DNA of 64,000 nucleotides from an uncultured Clostridium sp. (GTDB lineage: Bacteria > Bacillota > Clostridia > Lachnospirales > Lachnospiraceae), in the NCBI GenBank assembly GCA_902496665.1, contig CABVBU010000003.1, positions 62,001 to 126,000 on the forward strand. Reading direction: 5' to 3'. Positions 49,650-57,759 of this stretch are shown one piece after another. The notes under the pieces are model-generated. The model worked only from the letters and a program-made list of their open reading frames with translations, had not been told where the DNA came from and did no database searches. A program made the position numbers and the translations under genes. Position 1 is the stretch's first letter; each line of letters opens with the position of its first letter.

Positions 49650-50936
49650 ATGGATAGAGAAGCTATAAAGAATGCATTACAGAGCGAGAAAGCGTCCAGA
49701 TTTTTCAAGGAGATGTACGGAAACGGCGCTGCTGAGAACGAGAAGCGCTATGAGCATGTTCTCGAGGGATTCGAAAAGACATTTGGTGAGAACAATGTGA
49801 GTCTCTTCACATCCGCTGGCCGTACCGAGATCAGCGGAAACCATACGGATCACAACAACGGAAAGGTTCTGGCCGGAAGCATCAACCTGGACTGCGTTGC
49901 CTGCGCAGCGGCAAACGGGACCGATGAGATCCATATCATCAGTGAGACATACAACCAGAAATTCACGATCAATATCAAAAACTTAAATCCGAGCGACAAG
50001 ATGGCTGGAACCATCGACCTTACAAAGGGAATGTTAGCTGGCTTCCAGGAGATGGGATATAAGATCGGCGGTTTCGACGCTTACATCACAAGTAACGTGA
50101 TCAGCGCCGCCGGAGTCAGCTCCTCCGCTTCCTACGAAATGCTGATCTGTTCCATGATCAACGAGTTCTTCAATGACGGAAAAGTGGACGTCGTTACATA
50201 TGCCCATGTCGGCAAATACGCGGAGAATAAATATTGGAATAAGGGATCAGGACTTCTCGACCAGATGGCATGCGCGGTGGGCGGCATGATCACTATCGAC
50301 TTCAAGAATCCGTTAGAGCCGGCAGTCGAAAAACTCGACTACGATTTTGGTGCTCAGGATCACAGCCTGATCATCGTCCAGACCGGAAAAGGCCATGCGG
50401 ACTTAAGTGCTGAGTATTCCTCCATCCCGAATGAGATGAAGAGGGTGGCAGCTGTGTTTGGAAAGGAAGTCTGCGCGGATATCACAGAAAAAGAAGTGAT
50501 CGAGAATGCGGCCAAAGTGAGAAAAGAGGCGGGTGACCGCGCGTTCTTACGTGCCCTTCACTTCTTTGAGGAGAACAAGCGTGTTGAAAAACAGGTTCAG
50601 GCATTAAAGGAGAACCGCTTCGATGAGTTCTTGAAGCTGATCACCGAGTCCGGAAATTCCTCCTGGAAATGGCTGCAGAACTGCTATGTTCCGGGATCCG
50701 AGGAGCAGGGAATCACTTCCGCACTGGCGCTCACAGAATTATTTATCAAGGAGAAAGGCTGCGGTGCATGCCGTGTTCACGGCGGCGGATTCGCGGGCGT
50801 TATTATGGCAATGCTGCCGAATGATGTGACAGATGAGTATATCTCCTACATTGAAAAAGCGATGGGACCGGGAAGCGCGTACCGCATGAGCATCCGCCCG
50901 TACGGCGCTGTCTGCGTGGACAGATATATCGCGTGA
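49650..50936 (+). CDS. galK: Galactokinase family (GHMP kinase)
   Basis: A 428-residue GHMP kinase that should phosphorylate galactose at C1 for the Leloir pathway. The galactokinase signature GRTEISGNHTDHNNGKVLAG, in the usual GRxNLIGEHTDYN place, is present with Ile-Ser changes; the ATP-binding GVSSSASYEMLICSMI and C-terminal GACRVHGGGFAGVIMAML complete the set. The catalytic aspartate is within GSGLLDQMACAVGG. AAAGGAGA precedes the ATG. No other gal genes are adjacent; the next genes are a TAXI lipoprotein and DUF1177. A related sugar kinase specificity cannot be excluded. Confidence 0.9.
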   Translation: MDREAIKNALQSEKASRFFKEMYGNGAAENEKRYEHVLEGFEKTFGENNVSLFTSAGRTEISGNHTDHNNGKVLAGSINLDCVACAAANGTDEIHIISETYNQKFTINIKNLNPSDKMAGTIDLTKGMLAGFQEMGYKIGGFDAYITSNVISAAGVSSSASYEMLICSMINEFFNDGKVDVVTYAHVGKYAENKYWNKGSGLLDQMACAVGGMITIDFKNPLEPAVEKLDYDFGAQDHSLIIVQTGKGHADLSAEYSSIPNEMKRVAAVFGKEVCADITEKEVIENAAKVRKEAGDRAFLRALHFFEENKRVEKQVQALKENRFDEFLKLITESGNSSWKWLQNCYVPGSEEQGITSALALTELFIKEKGCGACRVHGGGFAGVIMAMLPNDVTDEYISYIEKAMGPGSAYRMSIRPYGAVCVDRYIA

Positions 50937-51916
50937 TGATGGAACAGAAAAATATGAGGGTGCTCCTTATTTCTGCTGCCGCCTGCATGCTTGCTGCCTG
51001 CTCAAAACAGGACTCCGGCGCTTCTGAGACGGGAAAACTCATCATGGGAACCTTCACTGAGGACAGCGTGACAGACCGGGCAGGAAAAGCCGTGGCGGCG
51101 ACCATCAGCAACACAGTCCCTGGAACCTATGTGGAGACATGGCCGTCAAAGGGGGCTTATGTGAATCTTGAGCACCTGTTTGACGGAACTTATGATCTCG
51201 TGATCGTCCCGGCGGGGGCTGCTTACGAGGCGTATACGGGAACCGGTGTATGCGAGGGAGAAAAACAGGAAAAACTCCGTGCGGTGGCGGCTTGTTACCC
51301 CATCGTTTCCACCTGGGCGTCCCCGAAGAAACTTGGGCTCTCGAAGGTACAGGAGTTAAAAGGACATCCTCTGGCGGTTGGAAACGAAGGTTCCGCGACC
51401 GCGAAGGTATCCGGCGAGGTGTTCGATGTTCTTGGAATCGATAAGGAAAATTCGGAGATCTGGTATTACGGAATCAAGGGCGGAGCCGGCGGGATCCGTG
51501 ACCAGTGGGCCGATGGGATCCATGCGTTTTCGGAGAGTCCTGTTCCGGCTTACCAGGAGCTGGCGTCGGAGGATGCGGTCAGGTTTTTATCCTACACGGA
51601 TGAGGAGCTGGACGAGATCCTGGCCGGACACCCGGAGTACAGTAAGATCACGATCCCGGCGGGAACCTACGAAAATCAGGACGAGGAGATCACGACGTTC
51701 TGCGAGAAAGTTCTGGTCTGCGTGTCCGCGGATATGGACGAGGAGCTTGTCCATGAGATCGCCTGGGCACTGGAGGTCAACGGTCCTGTGTATACAGCCG
51801 GACAGGCGTTTATGCGGGCGATGGACGATAAAGAATTCCGGGCTTTAGAGATCCCGATTCCGCTTCATGACGGGGCGAGACGGTATTATGAGGAAGAGGG
51901 ATACTTTGAACAGTAA
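50936..51916 (+). CDS. TAXI-family TRAP-type solute-binding lipoprotein, orphan
   Basis: A 326-residue periplasmic-type binding protein. The start VLLISAAACMLAACSKQ is a lipoprotein signal with lipobox LAAC, so it should be anchored at the outer face of the membrane. The mature sequence has the TAXI-family pattern TYVETWPSKGAYVNLEHLFD, then YDLVIVPAGAAYEAYTG and VAACYPIVSTWASPKKLGLS. TAXI proteins feed TRAP transporters, but no DctM/DctQ-like membrane gene is present in the window. The start overlaps the galK stop (TGATG), so it is translationally coupled. The ligand is unknown. Confidence 0.82.
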   Translation: MMEQKNMRVLLISAAACMLAACSKQDSGASETGKLIMGTFTEDSVTDRAGKAVAATISNTVPGTYVETWPSKGAYVNLEHLFDGTYDLVIVPAGAAYEAYTGTGVCEGEKQEKLRAVAACYPIVSTWASPKKLGLSKVQELKGHPLAVGNEGSATAKVSGEVFDVLGIDKENSEIWYYGIKGGAGGIRDQWADGIHAFSESPVPAYQELASEDAVRFLSYTDEELDEILAGHPEYSKITIPAGTYENQDEEITTFCEKVLVCVSADMDEELVHEIAWALEVNGPVYTAGQAFMRAMDDKEFRALEIPIPLHDGARRYYEEEGYFEQ

Positions 51917-52080
51917 AAGGGAGCCATGGCTTTTTGAATGACAAGTGCAGGTGACTGCATTTGATGCAGAAACTGCTGAAATGGATCGAATAGAAAATAT
52001 AATATAGTTGATCGTATGGCGCGGAATATTGGCGAAAATAACAAGCGGTCTTTTGAGAGACCGGGAAAAGGAGATGTCCT

Positions 52081-53031
52081 ATGTTGTACAAAGAACTGAT
52101 CGAATTATTTGACATGTTAGACAATGCAGCAGCGTCCGGCAGCGAGGTGGTGGAGTACTTTAGATCCATCGATCCCATGTGTCAGGTGGAAACGTATCCG
52201 CTTGAAGGACCAAAAGGCCATACGGATATGGTGAGAATCCTGATTCCGGGGAAAAACGGAAAATCAAAGGGCGGAAACGCCGGAACGATCGGGATTCTCG
52301 GACGCCTCGGCGGCCTGGGGGCAAGACCGGAACAGATTGGGTTTGTCTCCGACGGTGACGGTGCATTGACAGCATTAGCGGTTGCCGCAAAGCTTCTCAG
52401 AATGCAGGCAAAGGGTGATTTCCTTGAGGGCGATGTGTTTATATCTACGCATGTCTGCCCGGACGCTCCGACAGCTCCACATGAACCGGTGCCGTTTATG
52501 AACTCCCCGGTGGAGACATGGCAGGTGAATAAAGAGGAAGTGACGGACGATCTGGACGCAGTCCTGGTTGTGGACACCACAAAGGGCAACAGGATCATCA
52601 ACCACCGTGGATTCGCAATCTCACCGACGGTATGCCAGGGATACATTTTGAGAGTCAGCGAGGATCTTCTCGATGTGATGCAGACGACAACAGGAAAACT
52701 TCCTTATGTATTTGCACTGACACAGCAGGATATCACACCTTACGGAAATGGAATCTTCCATTTAAACAGTATCCTGCAGCCTGCGACGGCGACAAAAGCC
52801 CCGGTGGTAGGTGTTGCGATCACGACAGAGACGACCGTTGCCGGATGTGCGACGGGAGCTACTCATATGGAAGATCTGGATGAGGCGGCCCGGTTTATGA
52901 TCGAGTCGGCGAAGGCATTCGGAAGAGGAAAACTGAGTTTTCTGGACAAAGAGGAGTTTGCGCGGATCAAGGAGCTTTACGGCAGCATGGACCACTTCCA
53001 GACGCTTGGAAGAAAGAGTGAAGAGGCGTAA
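52081..53031 (+). CDS. DUF1177 family protein
   Basis: A 316-residue cytosolic protein of the DUF1177 family, of unknown function. Recognisable segments are PLEGPKGHTDMVRILIPG, STHVCPDAPTAPHEPVPFMN, VVDTTKGNRIINHRGFAISP and TTETTVAGCATGATHMEDLD. These glycine- and His/Asp-rich stretches hint at a metal-dependent hydrolase or aminopeptidase-like fold but no activity is known. AAAGGAG lies just upstream of the ATG. It is about 165 bp after the TAXI gene on the same strand, possibly in one operon with galK and TAXI. Confidence 0.8.
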   Translation: MLYKELIELFDMLDNAAASGSEVVEYFRSIDPMCQVETYPLEGPKGHTDMVRILIPGKNGKSKGGNAGTIGILGRLGGLGARPEQIGFVSDGDGALTALAVAAKLLRMQAKGDFLEGDVFISTHVCPDAPTAPHEPVPFMNSPVETWQVNKEEVTDDLDAVLVVDTTKGNRIINHRGFAISPTVCQGYILRVSEDLLDVMQTTTGKLPYVFALTQQDITPYGNGIFHLNSILQPATATKAPVVGVAITTETTVAGCATGATHMEDLDEAARFMIESAKAFGRGKLSFLDKEEFARIKELYGSMDHFQTLGRKSEEA

Positions 53032-53117
53032 GCTCCGGTTTTAGCCGGATTCCGGCAGCATATGTAATTTTTTAAGAATTTTGACAGAAATTTATCATAA
53101 ATCCCGGTGGAAAAAAT

Positions 53118-53146
53118 TTGACAGGTTCCGCCGGGATTGTTACAAT
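53118..53146 (+). promoter_or_regulatory. Promoter of the NlpC/P60 gene
   Basis: A perfect TTGACA (53118-53123), a 17-bp spacer and TACAAT (53141-53146). An inverted repeat AATCCCGG/CCGGGATT flanks it. Confidence 0.85.
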
Positions 53147-53173
53147 TACGGGTAGAGTAAAAATTGTAACAAT
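53136..53173. promoter_or_regulatory. Twin palindromic operators ATTGTNACAAT over the NlpC/P60 promoter
   Basis: ATTGTTACAATT (53136-53147) and AATTGTAACAAT (53162-53173) are perfect inverted copies, and each core ATTGTNACAAT is itself a palindrome. The first covers the -10 box and the second lies just after the start of transcription, centres 26-27 bp apart. This is the arrangement of a dimeric repressor binding two sites. The regulator is not identifiable from sequence. Confidence 0.65.
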
Positions 53174-53214
53174 ATGCAATGACCGTCTATGGGACGGGGT
53201 GATGGAGAACATAC

Positions 53215-55272
53215 ATGTCAGACAGAGAAATAATAGAAGAAACTAAGAAGGATGCTCCGGATCAGATGGAGCCTGTGATCCCGGAGGCCAAAGCCGCAGA
53301 AGCCGACAGCACAGAGCCGGAGGCCGAAGCAGCAGAAGCCGACAGCACAGAGCCGGAGGTCAAAGCAGCAGAAGCCGACAGCACAGAGCCGGAGGTCGAA
53401 GCAGTAGAAGCCGACAGTACAGAGCCGGAGGTTAAAGCCACAGAAGCCGACAGTACAAGATCCCGTTCTGTGGGAAGACGTTCCGGGAATAGAAGGGTAA
53501 AACAGCAGACGGGGCGCACGAAAAAGGAACATCAGGCGAGTCAGCGTGAAAATATCTTAAGACTGCGTGAGATCAAAAAGAAAAAGGCGGCAATGCCGTA
53601 TATGAAGATCCTCGCGGCAGGCGGAGCGGCTGTTGCGGTGGTCGCAGTGGTTGCGGTTGTGGGAACTGTGATCGGAAATCACAGGGACACTTTTTCCAGA
53701 GGCATGAAGGTTGAGACCGCAGCGGCTTCCTTAGAGACAACGGAGGCTGCGTCCGAGAGCACCGGGGAGAGAAATATCGTTCTGGAGACGACACTTTCCG
53801 CCGAGGAGATCGCATCTAAGGAATATGAAAAGACAGTCCAGAGCATTGTGGACAGCTATGCGAACCTTGGTATCGCGGAGGTATCTGGCTATCTGAACGT
53901 CAGAAAGACCCCGGAGAGCTTCGGTGAGGTCGTAGGAAAGCTGCCGAAGGGCGGTGCCTGCGAGATCCTGGATACCTCCACGGATGGCTGGTATAAGATT
54001 TCCTCCGGCGGTGTGACCGGCTATGTAAGCTCCCAGTATGTCTATACCGGGGACGAGGCGAAAAAGCTGGCAGCGGAGAACGTGGCAGAGCGCGCGGTGA
54101 TCGACGCGGATAAGTTAAATGTCCGTTCTGAGCCGAAGGCGGATGCCGACGTTGTGGATCAGGTATTTAAAAACGAGAGATATGACATTAAGAGCCAGCA
54201 GGACGGCTGGGTCCAGATCTCCGACGGATATATTTCCGCGGATTATGTCACCGTAAAATATGCCCTGGATGAGGCGATCAAGCAGGATATGAGACAGACC
54301 GTCTTAAGCCTCTATGACAACCTCGGTGTATCCAACGTATCGAACTATCTGAACGTCCGTGACAACCCGGATGAGAATAAAGGCAAGATCATTGCGAAAC
54401 TGCCGAGCAACGCAGGCTGTGATATCCTGGACACCTCTACGTCGGGTTGGTACAAGATCCGTTCCGGAAACATTACCGGTTATGTAAAATCCGAGTATAT
54501 CCTCACCGGACAGCAGGCGAAGGATAAGGCGCTTCAGGTTGCAAAGCTTATGGCAATCTCCAACACGGACGGCGTCAATGTCCGCACAGAGCCGAACACG
54601 AATTCTTCGATTTATACACAGATTTCCAACAGCGAGCGATTCCTTGTAGCGGATCAGCAGGATGGCTGGGTAAAGATCGAGATCGATGATCAAGATGCGT
54701 ACCTGTCCAGTGATTATGTGGATGTCAAGTATGGCCTGGAAGAGGCGATCAAGTATACACCGGTGGTTGAGGTTGCGGATAATTCTTCTAAGAATGACTC
54801 TAAGAGTAATTCGAAGAACAACACGAAGAATAATTCCAGCTCAAAGAACAGCGGAAAGAAGAAGAGCGCAAACGATGGCGCAGCCGGATCGAAGTCCGGA
54901 AGCGTTTCCTCCAAGCGTGCCCAGATCGCGAACTACGCGGTTCAGTTCGTCGGAAACAGATATGTCTACGGCGGAACGAGCCTGACAAACGGAACGGACT
55001 GCTCCGGATTTACAATGTCCGTCATGGCGAAATTCGGCGTATCCCTGCCGCATAACTCCGGCGCGCAGTCAGGAAGCGGAAAGTCGATCACCTCGAGCCA
55101 GATGCGTCCGGGTGACCTTGTATTCTACTCCGGTAGCGGCGGGATCAACCATGTTGCGCTCTATATCGGAAATGGCCAGGTGTGCCATGCGTCCAACGCG
55201 AGATCCGGTATCAAGATCTCCACATGGAACTACCGTACTCCGGCGAAGATCGTGAATGTACTTGGCGATTAA
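53215..55272 (+). CDS. Membrane-anchored NlpC/P60 peptidoglycan hydrolase with four SH3 domains
   Basis: A 685-residue type II membrane protein. Residues ~1-90 are an acidic cytosolic tail built from five 12-residue repeats (consensus EVKAAEADSTEP). A basic stretch and one membrane helix (residues ~128-155, AAGGAAVAVVAVVAVVGTV) follow. Four SH3b domains in two pairs (LNVRKTPESFGEVVGKLPKG, LNVRSEPKADADVVDQVFK and their repeats) bind wall. After a Ser/Asn/Lys-rich linker comes the NlpC/P60 domain with catalytic Cys596 in GTDCSGF and His646 in INHVALYIG. It should cut the stem peptide of peptidoglycan during growth or division. Twin operators overlie its promoter. Confidence 0.93.
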   Translation: MSDREIIEETKKDAPDQMEPVIPEAKAAEADSTEPEAEAAEADSTEPEVKAAEADSTEPEVEAVEADSTEPEVKATEADSTRSRSVGRRSGNRRVKQQTGRTKKEHQASQRENILRLREIKKKKAAMPYMKILAAGGAAVAVVAVVAVVGTVIGNHRDTFSRGMKVETAAASLETTEAASESTGERNIVLETTLSAEEIASKEYEKTVQSIVDSYANLGIAEVSGYLNVRKTPESFGEVVGKLPKGGACEILDTSTDGWYKISSGGVTGYVSSQYVYTGDEAKKLAAENVAERAVIDADKLNVRSEPKADADVVDQVFKNERYDIKSQQDGWVQISDGYISADYVTVKYALDEAIKQDMRQTVLSLYDNLGVSNVSNYLNVRDNPDENKGKIIAKLPSNAGCDILDTSTSGWYKIRSGNITGYVKSEYILTGQQAKDKALQVAKLMAISNTDGVNVRTEPNTNSSIYTQISNSERFLVADQQDGWVKIEIDDQDAYLSSDYVDVKYGLEEAIKYTPVVEVADNSSKNDSKSNSKNNTKNNSSSKNSGKKKSANDGAAGSKSGSVSSKRAQIANYAVQFVGNRYVYGGTSLTNGTDCSGFTMSVMAKFGVSLPHNSGAQSGSGKSITSSQMRPGDLVFYSGSGGINHVALYIGNGQVCHASNARSGIKISTWNYRTPAKIVNVLGD
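53284..53463 (+). repeat. Five tandem 36-bp coding repeats
   Basis: Five tandem 36-bp units, each encoding the 12-residue repeat with consensus EVKAAEADSTEP; the last is degenerate at its end. The first four are near-identical in DNA, so the copy number may vary between strains. Confidence 0.85.
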
Positions 55273-55430
55273 TTGAAAATTGGAAGATTTCGGACAGCCT
55301 GGTAGAGATGCCGGGCTGTCTTGATAAGGGAAGTAAAATCGGATGAAATGAATTCCTCAGACAGGGAAGCCGGAACACGTTAAGAATTTTCCGGGTGAAT
55401 CAGGTCCGGAATGTATGGGAAGGAAAGAAT

Positions 55431-56585
55431 ATGGAGAAAAAGAAGAGTATTAAAAGACCTGTTGCAGGTTTCTGCGCGGGACTTGGCATCCTGTTCGCCG
55501 CGTCGGTGCCGATGACGGCGTTTGCGGACACAGTTTATGTGAACGCGTCAAAGTTAAATTACAGAAATCAGCCGTCCACAACATCCGGGGCGGTGCTTGG
55601 AACACTGCCCCGCGGGACAGAACTCTCCAGAGTGAAAAACAATGGGGAATGGAGCGAGGTGCAGATCGGTGGGGCGAAGACGACCGTCTATGTGGCAAGC
55701 CGCTATCTTGTGACCAGCAAGCCGCAGAGCAGCACTGCGAAAACGGGGGCGACAACTGCGGGCGGAACGTCCACGGTCGCTGCCGATGGAACCGTGACAG
55801 TACCGGACTCCTTAAAGGCGTATGTGGATAAGGCTTATCAGGTCGGGATGGATCCCAACTGGAAATATGCGGGGATGTCCGCAATCAACAGCGGATGTGC
55901 GGTATTCTATCACAATGGAACTGCAAACCGCAAAAACAAGGTAGTAGCCGTAAATGCTGGACACGGAACATCCGGCGGATCGAAGATAAAGACATTCTGT
56001 CACCCGGATCAGACGGCGAAGGTGACAGGTGGAACGACGGGCGCAGGCGCGACAAAGGCGGTGGCGGTATCCGGCGGAATGACATTTGCGGATGGAACGG
56101 CGGAGAGCACCGTGACACTCCGCATGGCACAGATCTTCCGGGATAAGCTTCTGGCAGCGGGATATGATGTGTTGATGATCCGTGACGGAAGCGATGTGCA
56201 GCTTGACAATGTGGCGAGAACTGTTATGGCGAACAACAAGGCGGACTGCCATATCGCCCTGCACTGGGATTCCACGAAGACGGACAAGGGCGCATTTTAC
56301 ATGAGTGTGCCGAATAATGCCGCCTACCGTGCCATGGAGCCGGTGGCGTCCCACTGGGAGTCCCACAATAAGCTTGGAAGTGCGCTGGTGGGCGGATTGA
56401 AGCAGAATGGTGTGAAGATCTTCTCGTCGGGATCCATGGAGATGGATCTGACCCAGACGTCGTATTCTATGATTCCGAGTATTGATATCGAACTGGGGGA
56501 TGGGAAATCTGCTCATGATGATGTGACGTTGGGGAAACTGGCGGATGGGCTTGTTGTCGGTGTGAACAGCTTTTTTGGACGGTAA
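55431..56585 (+). CDS. Secreted SH3-domain N-acetylmuramoyl-L-alanine amidase (Amidase_3)
   Basis: A 384-residue exported wall hydrolase that cleaves the bond between muramic acid and L-alanine. The signal peptide is SIKRPVAGFCAGLGILFAAS, then cleavage near AFA-D. One SH3b domain (KLNYRNQPSTTSGAVLGTLP) and a Thr/Ala-rich linker precede the Amidase_3 domain. Zinc-ligand segments are VVAVNAGHGTSGG, the Glu in AESTVTLRMA, the His in HIALHWDSTKTDKG and the Glu in IDIELGD. The ATG at 55431 is preceded by AAGGAAAG, so an in-frame start at 55395 is not used. It is 158 bp after the NlpC/P60 gene. Confidence 0.92.
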   Translation: MEKKKSIKRPVAGFCAGLGILFAASVPMTAFADTVYVNASKLNYRNQPSTTSGAVLGTLPRGTELSRVKNNGEWSEVQIGGAKTTVYVASRYLVTSKPQSSTAKTGATTAGGTSTVAADGTVTVPDSLKAYVDKAYQVGMDPNWKYAGMSAINSGCAVFYHNGTANRKNKVVAVNAGHGTSGGSKIKTFCHPDQTAKVTGGTTGAGATKAVAVSGGMTFADGTAESTVTLRMAQIFRDKLLAAGYDVLMIRDGSDVQLDNVARTVMANNKADCHIALHWDSTKTDKGAFYMSVPNNAAYRAMEPVASHWESHNKLGSALVGGLKQNGVKIFSSGSMEMDLTQTSYSMIPSIDIELGDGKSAHDDVTLGKLADGLVVGVNSFFGR

Positions 56586-56655
56586 ATTTTGGAGAGTTAT
56601 ATCAGGGAAATTTAAGAGAATACTGCTGCCGGGAAAATACCTGGCGGCGGTTCTT

Positions 56656-56706
56656 GAAAAACGGCACACCGAATTCTCGTTACTTTAGTGATGAGTCAGG
56701 TGTGCC
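56656..56706. terminator. Hairpin between the amidase and tRNA genes
   Basis: GGCACACC (56663-56670) pairs with GGTGTGCC (56699-56706). On the minus strand it is followed by GTTTTTC, so it is best read as a minus-strand terminator, perhaps a backup for the tRNA transcript. Confidence 0.55.
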
Positions 56707-56876
56707 AAATAATTTATCAAGACACAGAACCAGTGTCTGCCGCATATAGGAACATATGATATCATGTAAACATGGATTGTGCAGTTACCGTCAGTGACCG
56801 AAACCGGGATCAGGTGATGGCATATATTGAGGGACAAAAAGAGAAGGAAAGAAGAATGTAGGGGACTTTCCGTATA

Positions 56877-56912
56877 AAAAAACACCATCTCACAATGGAA
56901 ATGGTGTTTTTT
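56877..56912. terminator. Bidirectional terminator downstream of the tRNA
   Basis: AAAAAACACCAT (56877-56888) pairs with ATGGTGTTTTTT (56901-56912). Both ends carry A/T tracts; on the minus strand it ends tRNA-Ala transcription. Confidence 0.85.
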
Positions 56913-56916
56913 TCAG

Positions 56917-56989
56917 TGGACCTGATCGGATTCGAACCGACGACCCCCACAATGCGAATGTGGTGCGCTCCCAACTGCGCTACAAGCCC
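56917..56989 (-). tRNA. tRNA-Ala (anticodon CGC)
   Basis: Read on the minus strand, the cloverleaf is complete: acceptor GGGCTTG/CAGGTCC with the alanine identity pair G3-U70, D-arm GCGC/GCGC, anticodon arm CCACA/TGTGG with loop TTCGCAT and anticodon CGC (codon GCG), T-arm GTCGG/CCGAT with TTCGAAT, and discriminator A. CCA is not encoded; CTG follows. Its own promoter and terminator flank it, so it is a single-gene unit. Confidence 0.95.
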
Positions 56990-57014
56990 ATAACGATATT
57001 TTTTTGACTTCATT

Positions 57015-57043
57015 ATTATCGCACCACAGAGGATGGATGTCAA
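57015..57043 (-). promoter_or_regulatory. Promoter of tRNA-Ala
   Basis: On the minus strand a perfect TTGACA (57043-57038), a 17-bp spacer and GATAAT (57020-57015) lie 25 bp upstream of the tRNA 5' end. Confidence 0.85.
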
Positions 57044-57119
57044 GATTTTCCATGGGAAAAAGTGAAGAAATTTTGCTGGGATTTTTGATAGTGCGTGTAT
57101 GAAAGAATCGAACATATGG

Positions 57120-57148
57120 TTGTATACAGGCGGAAAATGTGGTAAAAT
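57120..57148 (+). promoter_or_regulatory. Promoter of the gene at 57185
   Basis: TTGTAT (57120-57125), a 17-bp spacer and TAAAAT (57143-57148), 36 bp before the ATG; a GGGAGAGAGGGG ribosome site lies between. Confidence 0.65.
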
Positions 57149-57184
57149 GAGAGGCAGAAGTTAAACAGGGAGAGAGGGGATCAT

Positions 57185-57592
57185 ATGATATTGATCGTAT
57201 GTGTGGATGACCATAATGGAATGATGTTCAATCACCGCCGCCAGAGCCAGGACCGCGTCCTGCGGGCAGATGTGTTGGAGCTCACGGCAGGGAAAGCACT
57301 GTGGATGAATGCGTACAGCAGAAAGCAGTTTACGGAGAATGACGCGGATGAAATACGGGTGGATGAAATGTTTCTCGATGCTGCGGGGGACGAGGAGTTC
57401 TGCTTTGTGGAGAATGCGGATGTTTCCGGCTGTGTGGAGCGGATCGAGGAGATCTATGTGTACCGCTGGAACAGGGATTATCCGGCGGATGTGTATTTTC
57501 CGGTGGACCTTGGCGGCTGGAAGTGCGAGGAGACGAAAGAATTTGAAGGATCTTCCCACGAGAAAATTACCAGAGAGAGGTATACCCGGTAA
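57185..57592 (+). CDS. Conserved hypothetical protein, 135 residues
   Basis: A small acidic protein of a group I associate with Lachnospiraceae and which is often mislabelled as ribonuclease Z. It lacks the metallo-beta-lactamase motif HxHxDH, so that label is not supported. The sequence MILIVCVDDHNGMMFNHRRQ is followed by VLRADVLELTAGKALWMNAY and a C-terminal YRWNRDYPADVYFPVDLGGW, suggesting an alpha/beta domain similar in outline to the start of dihydrofolate-reductase folds. No catalytic residues are identified. A dedicated promoter lies upstream. Confidence 0.7.
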   Translation: MILIVCVDDHNGMMFNHRRQSQDRVLRADVLELTAGKALWMNAYSRKQFTENDADEIRVDEMFLDAAGDEEFCFVENADVSGCVERIEEIYVYRWNRDYPADVYFPVDLGGWKCEETKEFEGSSHEKITRERYTR

Positions 57593-57759
57593 AATTATGA
57601 AGGTATGATAAGCAGAGTGACGCTGAAGGCAGTTCCAATTCCGATAGTTCAGAAAATATAGTGGGACATTGGAGATGGGGACAAGAGAGCATGTACAGAG
57701 CATTTGACGGAAAGGCGGACTGCGATAGAAAATATGGCAACAGAGGAGAACGACAGAAG

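Noticed and set aside
57185..57592. Ribonuclease Z
   Set aside because: The metallo-beta-lactamase HxHxDH motif is missing and the protein is less than half the length.
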